The notes under the pieces were generated by a model that saw nothing but the letters and a program-made list of their open reading frames with translations, had not been told where the DNA came from and did no database searches. The translations under genes were made by a program, and so were the position numbers. Positions 44,001-59,000 of a stretch of DNA of 64,000 bases are shown here, piece after piece (the stretch's first letter is position 1; every line of letters begins with the position of its first letter). The stretch is from Lineus longissimus (lineage: Eukaryota > Nemertea > Pilidiophora > Heteronemertea > Lineidae): assembly GCF_910592395.1 (NCBI RefSeq), contig NC_088321.1, positions 16,618,001-16,682,000 of the forward strand, read 5' to 3'.

Positions 44001-47000
44001 ATCCAGTACATCTCACCCTTTCAAAAGAACAACCTACTGTCTTTTATACACCTTGAATAGCAAGGTCCTCATCCAGTACATCTCACCCTTTGGAGAGAAC
44101 AACTTACTATCTTTGAGACACCTTGAATAGCAAGCTCCTCATCCAGTACATCTCACCCTTTGAAAAGAGCAACCTACTGTCTTTTATACACCTTGAATAG
44201 CAAGCTCCTCATCCAGTACATCTCACCCTTTGAAAAGAACAACCTACTGTCTTTTATACACCTTGAATAGCTAGCTCCTCATCCAGTACATCTTACTCTT
44301 TGGAGAGAACAACTTACTATCTTTGATACACCTTGAATAGCTAGCTCCTCATCCAGTACATCTCACCCTTTGGAGAGAACATCCTACCTTCTTTGATACA
44401 CCTTGAATAGCTAGCTCCTCATCCAGTACATCTCACCCTTTGGAGCGAACAACTTACTATCTTTGAGACACATTCAATAGCTAGCTCCTCATCCAGTACA
44501 TCTCACCCTTTGGAGAGAACAACTTACTATCTTTGATACACCTTGAATAGCTAGCTCCTCATCCAGTACATCTCACCCTTTGGAGAGAACATCCTACCTT
44601 CTTTGATACACCTTGAATAGCTAGCTCCTCATCCAGTACATCTCACCCTTTGGAGCGAACAACTTACTATCTTTGAGACACATTCAATAGCTAGCTCCTC
44701 ATCCAGTATATCTCACCCTTTGGAGAGAACAACTTACTGTCTTTCAGACACCTTCAATAGCTAGCTCCTCATCCAGTACATCTCACCCTTTGGAGAGAAC
44801 AACTTACTGTCTTTCAGACACCTTCAATAGCAAGCTCCTCATCCAGTACATCTCACCCTTTGAAGATAACAACTTACTATCTTTGAGACACCTTGAATAG
44901 CTAGGTCCTCATCCAGCACATCTCAACCTTTGGAGAGAACAACTTACTATCTTTGAGACACCTTGAATAGCAAGCTCCTCATCCAGTACATCTCAACCTT
45001 TGGAGAGAACAACTTACTATCTTTGATACACCTTCAATAGCTAGCTCCTCATCCAGTACATCTCACCCTTTCAAAAGAACAACCTACTGTCTTTTATACA
45101 CCTTGAATAGCAAGGTCCTCATCCAGTACATCTCACCCTTTGGAGAGAACAACTTACTATCTTTGAGACACCTTGAATAGCAAGCTCCTCATCCAGTACA
45201 TCTCACCCTTTGAAAAGAGCAACCTACTGTCTTTTATACACCTTGAATAGCAAGCTCCTCATCCAGTACATCTCACCCTTTGAAAAGAACAACCTACTGT
45301 CTTTTATACACCTTGAATAGCTAGCTCCTCATCCAGTACATCTTACTCTTTGGAGAGAACAACTTACTATCTTTGAGACACCTTCAATAGCAAGCTCCTC
45401 ATCCAGTACATCTCACTCTTTGGAGAGAACAACTTACTATCTTTGAGACACCTTCAATAGCTAGCTTCTCATCCAGTACATCTCACTCTTTGGAGAGAAC
45501 AACTTACTATCTTTGAGACACCTTGAATAGCTAGCTCCTCATCCAGTACATCTCACCATTTGGAGAGAACAACTTACTATCTTTGAGACACCTTCAACAG
45601 CTAGCTCCTCATCCAGTACATCTCACCCTTTGGAGAGAACAACTTACTATCTTTGAGACACCTTCAATAGCTACCTCCTCATCCAGTACATCTCACCCTT
45701 TGGAGAGAACATCCTACTGTCTTTGATACACCTTGAATAGCTAGCTCCTCATCCAGTACATCTCACCCTTTGAAAAGAACAACCTACTGTCTTTTATACA
45801 CCTTGAATAGCTAGCTCCTCATCCAGTACATCTTACTCTTTGGAGAGAACAACTTACTATCTTTGAGACACCTTCAACAGCAAGCTCCTCATCCAATACA
45901 TCTCACCCTTTGAAGAGAACAACTTACTATCTTTGATACACTTTCAATAGCAAGCTCCTCATCCAGTACATCTCACCCTTTGAAGATAACAACTTACTAT
46001 CTTTGAGACACCTTGAATAGCTAGCTCCTCATCCAGCACATCTCAACCTTTGGAGAGAACAACTTACTATCTTTGAGACACCTTGAATAGCTAACTTCTC
46101 ATCCAGCACCCTTTGAAAAGAACAACCTACTGTCTTTTATACACCTTGAATAGGAAGCTCCTCATCCAGCACATCTCACTCTTTGGAGAGAACAACTTAC
46201 TATCTTTGAGACACCTTCAATAGCTAGCTCCTCATCCAGTACATCTCACTCTTTGGAGAGAACAACTTACTATCTTTGAGACACCTTCAATAGCTAGCTT
46301 CTCATCCAGTACATCTCACTCTTTGGAGAGAACAACTTACTATCTTTGAGACACCTTGAATAGCTAGCTCCTCATCCAGTACATCTCACCATTTGGAGAG
46401 AACAACTTACTATCTTTGAGACACCTTCAACAGCTAGCTCCTCATCCAGTACATCTCACCCTTTGGAGAGAACAACTTACTATCTTTGAGACACCTTCAA
46501 TAGCTACCTCCTCATCCAGTACATCTCACCCTTTGGAGAGAACATCCTACTGTCTTTGATACACCTTGAATAGCTAGCTCCTCATCAAGTACATCTCACC
46601 CTTTGGAGAGAACAACTTACTATCTTTGAGACACCTTCAATACCTACCTCCTCATCCAGTACATCTCACCCTTTGGAGAGAACAACTTACTATCTTTGAG
46701 ACACATTCAATAGCTAGCTCCTCATCCAGTACATCTCACCCTTTGGAGAGAACAACTTACTATCTTTGAGACACCTTAAATAGCTAGCTCCTCATCCAGT
46801 ACATCTCACCCTTTGGAGAGAACAACTCACTATCTTTGATACACCTTGAATAGCTAGCTCCTCATCCAGTACATCTCACCCTTTGGAGAGAACATCCTAC
46901 TGTCTTTGATACACCTTGAATAGCTAGCTCCTCATCCAGTACATCTCACCCTTTGGAGCGAACAACTTACTGTCTTTGAGACACATTCAATAGCTAGCTC

Positions 47001-50000
47001 CTCATCCAGTATATCTCACCCTTTGGAGAGAACAACTTACTGTCTTTCAGACACCTTCAATAGCTAGCTCCTCATCCAGTACATCTCACCCTTTGGAGAG
47101 AACAACTTACTGTCTTTCAGACACCTTCAATAGCAAGCTCCTCATCCAGTACATCTCACCCTTTGAAGATAACAACTTACTATCTTTGAGACACCTTGAA
47201 TAGCTAGCTCCTCATCCAGCACATCTCAACCTTTGGAGAGAACAACTTACTATCTTTGAGACACCTTGAATAGCAAGCTCCTCATCCAGTACATCTCAAC
47301 CTTTGGAGAGAACAACTTACTATCTTTGATACACCTTCAATAGCTAGCTCCTCATCCAGTACATCTCACCCTTTCAAAAGAACAACCTACTGTCTTTTAT
47401 ACACCTTGAATAGCAAGGTCCTCATCCAGTACATCTCACCCTTTGGAGAGAACAACTTACTATCTTTGAGACACCTTGAATAGCTAGCTCCTCATCCAGT
47501 ACATCTCACCCTTTGAAGATAACAACTTACTATCTTTGAGACACCTTGAATAGCTAGCTCCTCATCCAGTACATCTCATCCTTTGAAGAGAACAACCTAC
47601 TGTCTTTTATAAACCTTGAATAGCAAGCTCCTCATCCAGTACATCTCACTCTTTGGAGAGAACAACTTACTATCTTTGAGACACCTTGAATAGCTAGCCC
47701 CTCATCCAGTACATCTCACCCTTTGAAAAGAACAACCTACTGTCTTTTTTACACCTTGAATAGGAAGCTCCTCATCCAGTACATCTCACTCTTTGGGGAG
47801 AACAACTTACTATCTTTGAGACACCTTCAATAGCTAGCTTCTCATCCAGTACATCTCACTCTTTGGAGAGAACAACTTACCATCTTTGAGACACCTTGAA
47901 TAGCTAGCTCCTCATCCAGTACATCTCACTCTTTGGAGAGAACAACTTACTATCTTTGAGACACCTTGAATAGCTAGCTCCTCATCCAGTACATCTCACC
48001 CTTTGGAGAGAACAACTTACTATCTTTGAGACACCTTCAATAGCTAGCTCCTCATCCAGTACATCTCACCCTTTGGAGAGAACAACTTACTATCTTTGAG
48101 ACACCTTGAATAGCTAGCTCCTCATCCAGTACATCTCACCCTTTGAAAAGAACAACCTACTGTCTTTTATACACCTTGAATAGCAAGCTCCTCATCCAGT
48201 ACATCTCACCCTTTGAAAAGAACAACCTACTGTCTTTTATACACCTTGAATAGCTAGCTCCTCATCCAGTACATCTTACTCTTTGGAGAGAACAACTTAC
48301 TATCTTTGAGACACCTTCAACAGCAAGCTCCTCATCCAATACATCTCACCCTTTGAAGAGAACAACTTACTATCTTTGATACACTTTCAATAGCAAGCTC
48401 CTCATCCAGTACATCTCACCCTTTGAAGATAACAACTTACTATCTTTGAGACACCTTGAATAGCTAGCTCCTCATCCAGCACATCTCAACCTTTGGAGAG
48501 AACAACTTACTATCTTTGAGACACCTTGAATAGCTAGCTCCTCATCCAGTACACCTCACCCTTTGGAGAGAACAACTTACTATCTTTGAGACACCTTGAA
48601 TAGCTAGCTCCTCATCCAGTACACCTCACCCTTTGGAGAGAACAACTTACTATCTTTGAGACACCTTGAATAGCTAGCTCCTCATCCAGTACACCTCACC
48701 CTTTGGAGAGAACAACCTACTGTCTTTGTGACACCTTGAATAGCTAGCTCCTCATCCAGTACACCTCACCCTTTGGAGAGAACAACTTACTATCTTTGAG
48801 ACACCTTGAATAGATAGCTTCTCATCCAGTGCACCTCACCCTTTGGAGAGAACAACTTACTATCTTTGAGACACCTTGAATAGCTAGCTCCTCATCCAGT
48901 ACATCTCACTCTTTGGAGAGAACAACTTACTATCTTTGAGACACCTTCAATAGCTAGCTCCTCATCCAGTACATCTCACCCTTTGGAGAGAACAACTTAC
49001 TATCTTTGAGACACCTTGAATAGCTAGCTCCTCATCCAGTACATCTCACCCTTTGAAAAGAACAACCTACTGTCTTTTTTACACCTTGAATAGGAAGCTC
49101 CTCATCCAGTACATCTCACTCTTTGGGGAGAACAACTTACTATCTTTGAGACACCTTCAATAGCTAGCTTCTCATCCAGTACATCTCACTCTTTGGAGAG
49201 AACAACTTACTATCTTTGAGACACCTTCAATAGCTAGCTTCTCATCCAGTACATCTCACTCTTTGGAGAGAACAACTTACCATCTTTGAGACACCTTGAA
49301 TAGCTAGCTCCTCATCCAGTACATCTCACTCTTTGGAGAGAACAACTTACTATCTTTGAGACACCTTCAATAGCTAGCTCCTCATCCAGTACATCTCACT
49401 CTTTGGAGAGAACAACTTACTATCTTTGAGACACCTTCAATAGCTAGCTTCTCATCCAGTACATCTCACTCTTTGGAGAGAACAACTTACTATCTTTGAG
49501 ACACCTTGAATAGCTAGCTCCTCATCCAGTACATCTCACCATTTGGAGAGAACAACTTACTATCTTTGAGACACCTTCAACAGCTAGCTCCTCATCCAGT
49601 ACATCTCACCCTTTGGAGAGAACAACTTACTATCTTTGAGACACCTTCAATAGCTACCTCCTCATCCAGTACATCTCACCCTTTGGAGAGAACATCCTAC
49701 TGTCTTTGATACACCTTGAATAGCTAGCTCCTCATCAAGTACATCTCACCCTTTGGAGAGAACAACTTACTATCTTTGAGACACCTTCAATACCTACCTC
49801 CTCATCCAGTACATCTCACCCTTTGGAGAGAACAACTTACTATCTTTGAGACACATTCAATAGCTAGGTCCTCATCCAGCACATCTCAACCTTTGGAGAG
49901 AACAACTTACTATCTTTGAGACACCTTAAATAGCTAGCTCCTCATCCAGTACATCTCACCCTTTGGAGAGAACATCCTACTGTCTTTGATACACCTTGAA

Positions 50001-53000
50001 TAGCTAGCTCCTCATCCAGTACATCTCACCCTTTGGAGCGAACAACTTACTGTCTTTGAGACACATTCAATAGCTAGCTCCTCATCCAGTATATCTCACC
50101 CTTTGGAGAGAACAACTTACTGTCTTTCAGACACCTTCAATAGCTAGCTCCTCATCCAGTACATCTCACCCTTTGGAGAGAACAACTTACTGTCTTTCAG
50201 ACACCTTCAATAGCAAGCTCCTCATCCAGTACATCTCACCCTTTGAAGATAACAACTTACTATCTTTGAGACACCTTGAATAGCTAGCTCCTCATCCAGC
50301 ACATCTCAACCTTTGGAGAGAACAACTTACTATCTTTGAGACACCTTGAATAGCAAGCTCCTCATCCAGTACATCTCAACCTTTGGAGAGAACAACTTAC
50401 TATCTTTGATACACCTTCAATAGCTAGCTCCTCATCCAGTACATCTCACCCTTTCAAAAGAACAACCTACTGTCTTTTATACACCTTGAATAGCAAGGTC
50501 CTCATCCAGTACATCTCACCCTTTGGAGAGAACAACTTACTGTCTTTGAGACACCTTGAATAGCTAGCTCCTCATCCAGTACATCTCACCCTTTGAAGAT
50601 AACAACTTACTATCTTTGAGACACCTTGAATAGCTAGCTCCTCATCCAGTACATCTCATCCTTTGAAGAGAACAACCTACTGTCTTTTATAAACCTTGAA
50701 TAGCAAGCTCCTCATCCAGTACATCTCACTCTTTGGAGAGAACAACTTACTATCTTTGAGACACCTTGAATAGCTAGCCCCTCATCCAGTACATCTCACC
50801 CTTTGAAAAGAACAACCTACTGTCTTTTTTACACCTTGAATAGGAAGCTCCTCATCCAGTACATCTCACTCTTTGGGGAGAACAACTTACTATCTTTGAG
50901 ACACCTTCAATAGCTAGCTTCTCATCCAGTACATCTCACTCTTTGGAGAGAACAACTTACCATCTTTGAGACACCTTGAATAGCTAGCTCCTCATCCAGT
51001 ACATCTCACTCTTTGGAGAGAACAACTTACTATCTTTGAGACACCTTGAATAGCTAGCTCCTCATCAAGTACACCTCACCCTTTGGAGAGAACAACTTAC
51101 TATCTTTGAGACACCTTCAATAGCTAGCTCCTCATCCAGTACATCTCACCCTTTGGAGAGAACAACTTACTATCTTTGAGACACCTTGAATAGCAAGCTC
51201 CTCATCCAGTACATCTCACCCTTTGAAAAGAACAACCTACTGTCTTTTATACACCTTGAATAGCAAGCTCCTCATCCAGTACATCTCACCCTTTGAAAAG
51301 AACAACCTACTGTCTTTTATACACCTTGAATAGCTAGCTCCTCATCCAGTACATCTTACTCTTTGGAGAGAACAACTTACTATCTTTGAGACACCTTCAA
51401 CAGCAAGCTCCTCATCCAATACATCTCACCCTTTGAAGAGAACAACTTACTATCTTTGATACACTTTCAATAGCAAGCTCCTCATCCAGTACATCTCACC
51501 CTTTGAAGATAACAACTTACTATCTTTGAGACACCTTGAATAGCTAGCTCCTCATCCAGCACATTTCAACCTTTGGAGAGAACAACTTACTATCTTTGAG
51601 ACACCTTGAATAGCTAGCTCCTCATCCAGTACACCTCACCCTTTGGAGAGAACAACTTACTATCTTTGAGACACCTTGAATAGCTAGCTCCTCATCCAGT
51701 ACACCTCACCCTTTGGAGAGAACAACTTACTATCTTTGAGACACCTTGAATAGCTAGCTCCTCATCCAGTACACCTCACCCTTTGGAGAGAACAACCTAC
51801 TGTCTTTGTGACACCTTGAATAGCTAGCTCCTCATCCAGTACACCTCACCCTTTGGAGAGAACAACTTACTATCTTTGAGACACCTTGAATAGCTAGCTT
51901 CTCATCCAGTGCACCTCACCCTTTGGAGAGAACAACTTACTATCTTTGAGACACCTTGAATAGCTAGCTCCTCATCCAGTACATCTCACTCTTTGGAGAG
52001 AACAACTTACTATCTTTGAGACACCTTCAATAGCTAGCTCCTCATCCAGTACATCTCACCCTTTGGAGAGAACAACTTACTATCTTTGAGACACCTTGAA
52101 TAGCTAGCTCCTCATCCAGTACATCTCACCCTTTGAAAAGAACAACCTACTGTCTTTTTTACACCTTGAATAGGAAGCTCCTCATCCAGTACATCTCACT
52201 CTTTGGGGAGAACAACTTACTATCTTTGAGACACCTTCAATAGCTAGCTTCTCATCCAGTACATCTCACTCTTTGGAGAGAACAACTTACTATCTTTGAG
52301 ACACCTTCAATAGCTAGCTTCTCATCCAGTACATCTCACTCTTTGGAGAGAACAACTTACCATCTTTGAGACACCTTGAATAGCTAGCTCCTCATCCAGT
52401 ACATCTCACTCTTTGGAGAGAACAACTTACTATCTTTGAGACACCTTGAATAGCTAGCTCCTCATCCAGTACATCTCACCCTTTGGAGAGAACAACTTAC
52501 TATCTTTGAGACACCTTGAATAGTTAGCTCCTCATCCAGTACATCTCACCCTTTGGAGAGAACATCCTACTGTCTTTGATACACCTTGAATAGCTAGCTC
52601 CTCATCCAGTACATCTCACCCTTTGGAGAGAACAACTTACTATCTTTGAGACACCTTGAATAGCTAGCTCCTCATCCAGTACATCTCACCCTTTGGAGAG
52701 AACATCCTACTGTCTTTGATACACCTTGAATAGCTAGCTCCTCATCCAGTACATCTCACCCTTTGGAGAGAACAACTTACTATCTTTGAGACACCTTCAA
52801 TACCTACCTCCTCATCCAGTACATCTCACCCTTTGGAGAGAACAACTTACTATCTTTGAGACACATTCAATAGCTAGCTCCTCATCCAGTACATCTCACC
52901 CTTTGGAGAGAACAACTTACTATCTTTGAGACACCTTCAATAGCTAGCTCCTCATCCAGTACATCTCACCCTTTGGAGAGAACAACTTACTATCTTTGTG

Positions 53001-56000
53001 ACACCTTCAATACCTACCTCCTCATCCAGTACATCTCACCCTTTGAAGAGAACATCCTACTGTCTTTGATACAACTTGAATAGCTAGCTCCTCATCCAGT
53101 ACATCTCACCCTTTGGAGAGAACAACTTACTATCTTTGAGACACCTTCAATTGCTAGCTCCTCATCCAGTATATCTCACCCTTTGGAGAGAACAACTTAC
53201 TGTCTTTGAGACACCTTCAATAGCTAGCTCCTGATCCAGTACATCTCACCCTTCAGAGAGAACAACTTACTATCTTTGAGACACCTTCAATAGCTAGCTC
53301 CTGATCCAGTACATCTCACCATTTGAAGAGAACAACCTACTGTCTTTGAGACACCTTGAATAGCAAGCTCCTCATCCAGTACATCTTACTCTTTGGAGAG
53401 AACAACTTACTATCTTTGAGACACCTTCAACAGCAAGCTCCTCATCCAGTACATCTCACCCTTTGAAGAGAACAACTTACTATCTTTGATACACTTTCAA
53501 TAGCAAGCTCCTCATCCAGTACATCTCACCCTTTGAAGATAACAACTTACCATCTTTGAGACACCTTGAATAGCTAGCTCCTCATCCAGCACATCTCAAC
53601 CTTTGGAAAGAACAACTAACTATCTTTGAGACACCTTGAATAGCTAGCTCCTCATCCAGTACATCTCACCCTTTGGAGAGAACAACTTACTATCTTTGAG
53701 ACACCTTGAATAGCTAGCTCCTCATCCAGTACATCTCACCCTTTGGAGAGAACAACTTACTATCTTTGAGACACCTTGAATAGCTAGCTCCTCATCCAGT
53801 ACACCTCACCCTTTGGAGAGAACAACTTACTATCTTTGAGACACGTTGAATAGCTAGCTCCTCATCCAGTTCATCTCACCCTTTGGAGAGAACAACTTAC
53901 TATCTTTGAGACACCTTGAATAGCTAGCTCCTCATCCAGTACATCTCACCCTTTCAAAAGAACAACCTACTGTCTTTTATACACCTTGAATAGCAAGCTC
54001 TTCATCCAGTACATCTCACTCTTTGGAGAGAACAACTTACTATCTTTGAGACACCTTCAATAGCTAGCTCCTCATCCAGTACATCTCACCCTTTGGAAAG
54101 AACAACTTACCATCTTTGAGACACCTTGAATAGCTAGCTCCTCATCCAGTACATCTCACTCTTTGGAGAGAACAACTTACTATCTTTGAGACACCTTGAA
54201 TAGCTAGCTCCTCATCCAGTACATCTCACCCTTTGGAGAGAGCAACCTACTGTCTTTGAAAGACCTTCAATAGCTAGCTCTTCTTCAGTACATCTCACCC
54301 TTTGAAGAGAGCAACCTATTGTCTTTGAGACACCTTGAATAGCTAGCTCCTGATCCAGTACATCTCACCCTTTGGAGAGAACATCCTACTCTCTTTGATA
54401 CACCTTGAATAGCTAGCTCCTTATCCAGTACATCTCACCCTTTGGAGAGAACAACTTACTATCTTTGAGACACCTTCAACAGCTAGCTCCTCATCCAGTA
54501 CATCTCACTCTTTGGAGAGAACAACTTACTATCTTTACCTGATACACCTTGAATAGCTAGCTCCTTATCCAGTACATCTCACCCTTTGGAGAGAACAACT
54601 TACTATCTTTGAGACACCTTCAACAGCTAGCTCCTCATCCAGTACATCTCACTCTTTGGAGAGAACAACTTACTATCTTTGAGACACCTTGAATAGCTAG
54701 CTCCTCATCCAGTACATCTCACCCTTTGAAAAGAACAACCTACTGTCTTTTATACACCTTGAATAGGAAGCTCCTCATCCAGTACATCTCACTCTTTGGA
54801 GAGAACAACTTACTATCTTTGAGACACCTTCAATAGCTAGCTTCTCATCCAGTACATCTCACCCTTTGGAGAGAACAACTTACTATCTTTGAGACACCTT
54901 CAACAGCTAGCTCCTCATCCAGTACATCTCACCCTTTGGAGAGAACAACTTACTATCTTTGAGACACTTTCAATAGCAAGCTCCTCATCCAGTACATCTC
55001 ACCCTTTGAAAAGAACAACCTACTGTCTTCTATACACCTTGAATAGCAAGCTCCTCATCCAGTACATCTCACTCTTTGGAGAGAACAACTTACTATCTTT
55101 GAGACACCTTCAATAGCTAGCTCCTCATCCAGTACATCTCACCCTTTGGAGAGAACAACTTACTATCTTTGAGACACCTTGAATAGCTAGCTCCTCATCC
55201 AGTACATCTCACCCTTTGAAAAGAACAACCTACTGTCTTTTATACACCTTGAATAGGAAGCTCCTCATCCAGTACATCTCACTCTTTGGAGAGAACAACT
55301 TACTATCTTTGAGACACCTTCAATAGCTAGCTTCTCATCCAGTACATATCACTCTTTGGAGAGAACAACTTACTATCTTTGAGACACCTTGAATAGCTAG
55401 CTCCTCATCCAGTACATCTCACCCTTTGGAGAGAACAACTTACTATCTTTGAGACACCTTCAATAGCTAGCTCCTCATCCAGTACATCTCACCCTTTGGA
55501 GAGAACAACTTACTATCTTTGAGACACCTTGAATAGCTAGCTCCTCATCCAGTACATCTCACTCTTTGGAGAGAACAACTTACTATCTTTGAGACACCTT
55601 CAACAGCTAGCTCCTCATCTAGTACATCTCACCCTTTGGAGAGAACAACTTACTATCTTTGAGACACCTTCAATAGCTAGCTTCTCATCCAGTACATCTC
55701 ACCCTTTGGAGAGAACAACTTACTGTCTTTGAGACACCTTCAATAGCTAGCTCCTCATCCAGTACATCTCACCCTTTGAAAAGAACAACCTACTCTCTTT
55801 TATACACCTTGAATAGGAAGCTCCTCATCCAGTACATCTCACTCTTTGGAGAGAACAACTTACTATCTTTGAGACACCTTCAATAGCTAGCTTCTCATCC
55901 AGTACATCTCACTCTTTGGAGAGAACAACTTACTATCTTTGAGATACCTTGAATGGCTAGCTCCTCATCCAGTACATCTCACTCTTTGGAGAGAACAACT

Positions 56001-59000
56001 TACTATCTTTGAGACACCTTGAATAGCTAGCTCCTCATCCAGTACATCTCACCCTTTGGAGAGAACAACTTACTATCTTTGAGACACCTTCAACAGCTAG
56101 CTCCTCATCCAGTACATCTCACCCTTTGAAGAGAAAAACTTACTATATTTGAGACACCTTCAATAGCTACCTCCTCATCCAGTATATCTCACCCTTTGGA
56201 GAGAACATCCTACTGTCTTTGATACACCTTGAATAGCTAGCTCCTCATCCAGTACATCTCACCCTTTGGAGAGAACAACTTACTATCTTTGAGACACCTT
56301 CAACATCTAGCTCCTCATCCAGTTTATCTCACCCTTTGGAGAGAACAACTTACTATCTTTGAGACACATTCAATACCTACCTCCTCATCCAGTACATCTC
56401 ACCCTTTGGAGAGAACAACTTACTATCTTTGAGACACATTCAATACCTACCTCCTCATCCAGTACATCTCACCCTTTGGAGAGAACAACTTACTGTCTTT
56501 GAGACACATTCAATACCTACCTCCTCATCCAGTACATCTCACCCTTTGGAGAGAACAACTTACTATCTTTGAGACACCTTGAATAGTTAGCTCCTCATCC
56601 AGTACATCTCACCCTTTGGAGAGAACATCCTACTGTCTTTGATACACCTTGAATAGCTAGCTCCTCATCCAGTACATCTCACCCTTTGGAGAGAACAACT
56701 TACTATCTTTGAGACACCTTCAACAGCTAGCTCCTCATCCAGTACATCTCACCCTTTGGAGAGAACATCCTACTGTCTTTGATACACCTTGAATAGCTAG
56801 CTCCTCATCCAGTACATCTCACCCTTTGGAGAGAACAACTTACTATCTTTGAGACACCTTCAATACCTACCTCCTCATCAAGTACATCTCACCCTTTGGA
56901 GAGAACAACTTACTATCTTTGAGACACATTCAATAGCTAGCTCCTCATCCAGTACATCTCACCCTTTGGAGAGAACAACTTACTATCTTTGAGACACCTT
57001 CAATAGCTAGCTCCTCATCCAGTACATCTCACCCTTTGGAGAGAACAACTTACTATCTTTGTGACACCTTCAATACCTACCTCCTCATCCAGTACATCTC
57101 ACCCTTTGAAGAGAACATCCTACTGTCTTTGATACAACTTGAATAGCTAGCTCCTCATCCAGTACATCTCACCCTTTGGAGAGAACAACTTACTATCTTT
57201 GAGACACATTCAATTGCTAGCTCCTCATCCAGTATATCTCACCCTTTGGAGAGAACAACTTACTGTCTTTGAGACACCTTCAATAGCTAGCTCCTGATCC
57301 AGTACATCTCACCCTTCAGAGAGAACAACTTACTATCTTTGAGACACCTTCAACAGCAAGCTCCTCATCCAGTACATCTCACCCTTTGAAGAGAACAACC
57401 TACTGTCTTTGAGACACCTTGAATAGCAAGCTCCTCATCCAGTACATCTTACTCTTTGGAGAGAACAACTTACTATCTTTGAGACACCTTGAATAGCTAG
57501 CTCCTCATCCAGTACATCTCACTCTTTGGAGAGAACAACTTACTATCTTTGAGACACCTTGAATAGCTAGCTCCTCATCAAGTACACCTCACCCTTTGGA
57601 GAGAACAACTTACTATCTTTGAGACACCTTCAATAGCTAGCTCCTCATCCAGTACATCTCACCCTTTGGAGAGAACAACTTACTATCTTTGAGACACCTT
57701 GAATAGCAAGCTCCTCATCCAGTACATCTCACCCTTTGAAAAGAACAACCTACTGTCTTTTATACACCTTGAATAGCAAGCTCCTCATCCAGTACATCTC
57801 ACCCTTTGAAAAGAACAACCTACTGTCTTTTATACACCTTGAATAGCTAGCTCCTCATCCAGTACATCTTACTCTTTGGAGAGAACAACTTACTATCTTT
57901 GAGACACCTTCAACAGCAAGCTCCTCATCCAATACATCTCACCCTTTGAAGAGAACAACTTACTATCTTTGATACACTTTCAATAGCAAGCTCCTCATCC
58001 AGTACATCTCACCCTTTGAAGATAACAACTTACTATCTTTGAGACACCTTGAATAGCTAGCTCCTCATCCAGCACATTTCAACCTTTGGAGAGAACAACT
58101 TACTATCTTTGAGACACCTTGAATAGCTAGCTCCTCATCCAGTACACCTCACCCTTTGGAGAGAACAACTTACTATCTTTGAGACACCTTGAATAGCTAG
58201 CTCCTCATCCAGTACACCTCACCCTTTGGAGAGAACAACTTACTATCTTTGAGACACCTTGAATAGCTAGCTCCTCATCCAGTACACCTCACCCTTTGGA
58301 GAGAACAACCTACTGTCTTTGTGACACCTTGAATAGCTAGCTCCTCATCCAGTACACCTCACCCTTTGGAGAGAACAACTTACTATCTTTGAGACACCTT
58401 GAATAGCTACCTTCTCATCCAGTGCACCTCACCCTTTGGAGAGAACAACTTACTATCTTTGAGACACCTTGAATAGCTAGCTCCTCATCCAGTACATCTC
58501 ACTCTTTGGAGAGAACAACTTACTATCTTTGAGACACCTTCAATAGCTAGCTCCTCATCCAGTACATCTCACCCTTTGGAGAGAACAACTTACTATCTTT
58601 GAGACACCTTGAATAGCTAGCTCCTCATCCAGTACATCTCACCCTTTGAAAAGAACAACCTACTGTCTTTTTTACACCTTGAATAGGAAGCTCCTCATCC
58701 AGTACATCTCACTCTTTGGGGAGAACAACTTACTATCTTTGAGACACCTTCAATAGCTAGCTTCTCATCCAGTACATCTCACTCTTTGGAGAGAACAACT
58801 TACTATCTTTGAGACACCTTCAATAGCTAGCTTCTCATCCAGTACATCTCACTCTTTGGAGAGAACAACTTACCATCTTTGAGACACCTTGAATAGCTAG
58901 CTCCTCATCCAGTACATCTCACTCTTTGGAGAGAACAACTTACTATCTTTGAGACACCTTGAATAGCTAGCTCCTCATCCAGTACACCTCACCCTTTGGA

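Noticed and set aside
54889-55116. 75-codon frame inside the satellite
   Set aside because: A chance frame in 70-bp units; neighbouring units break it.
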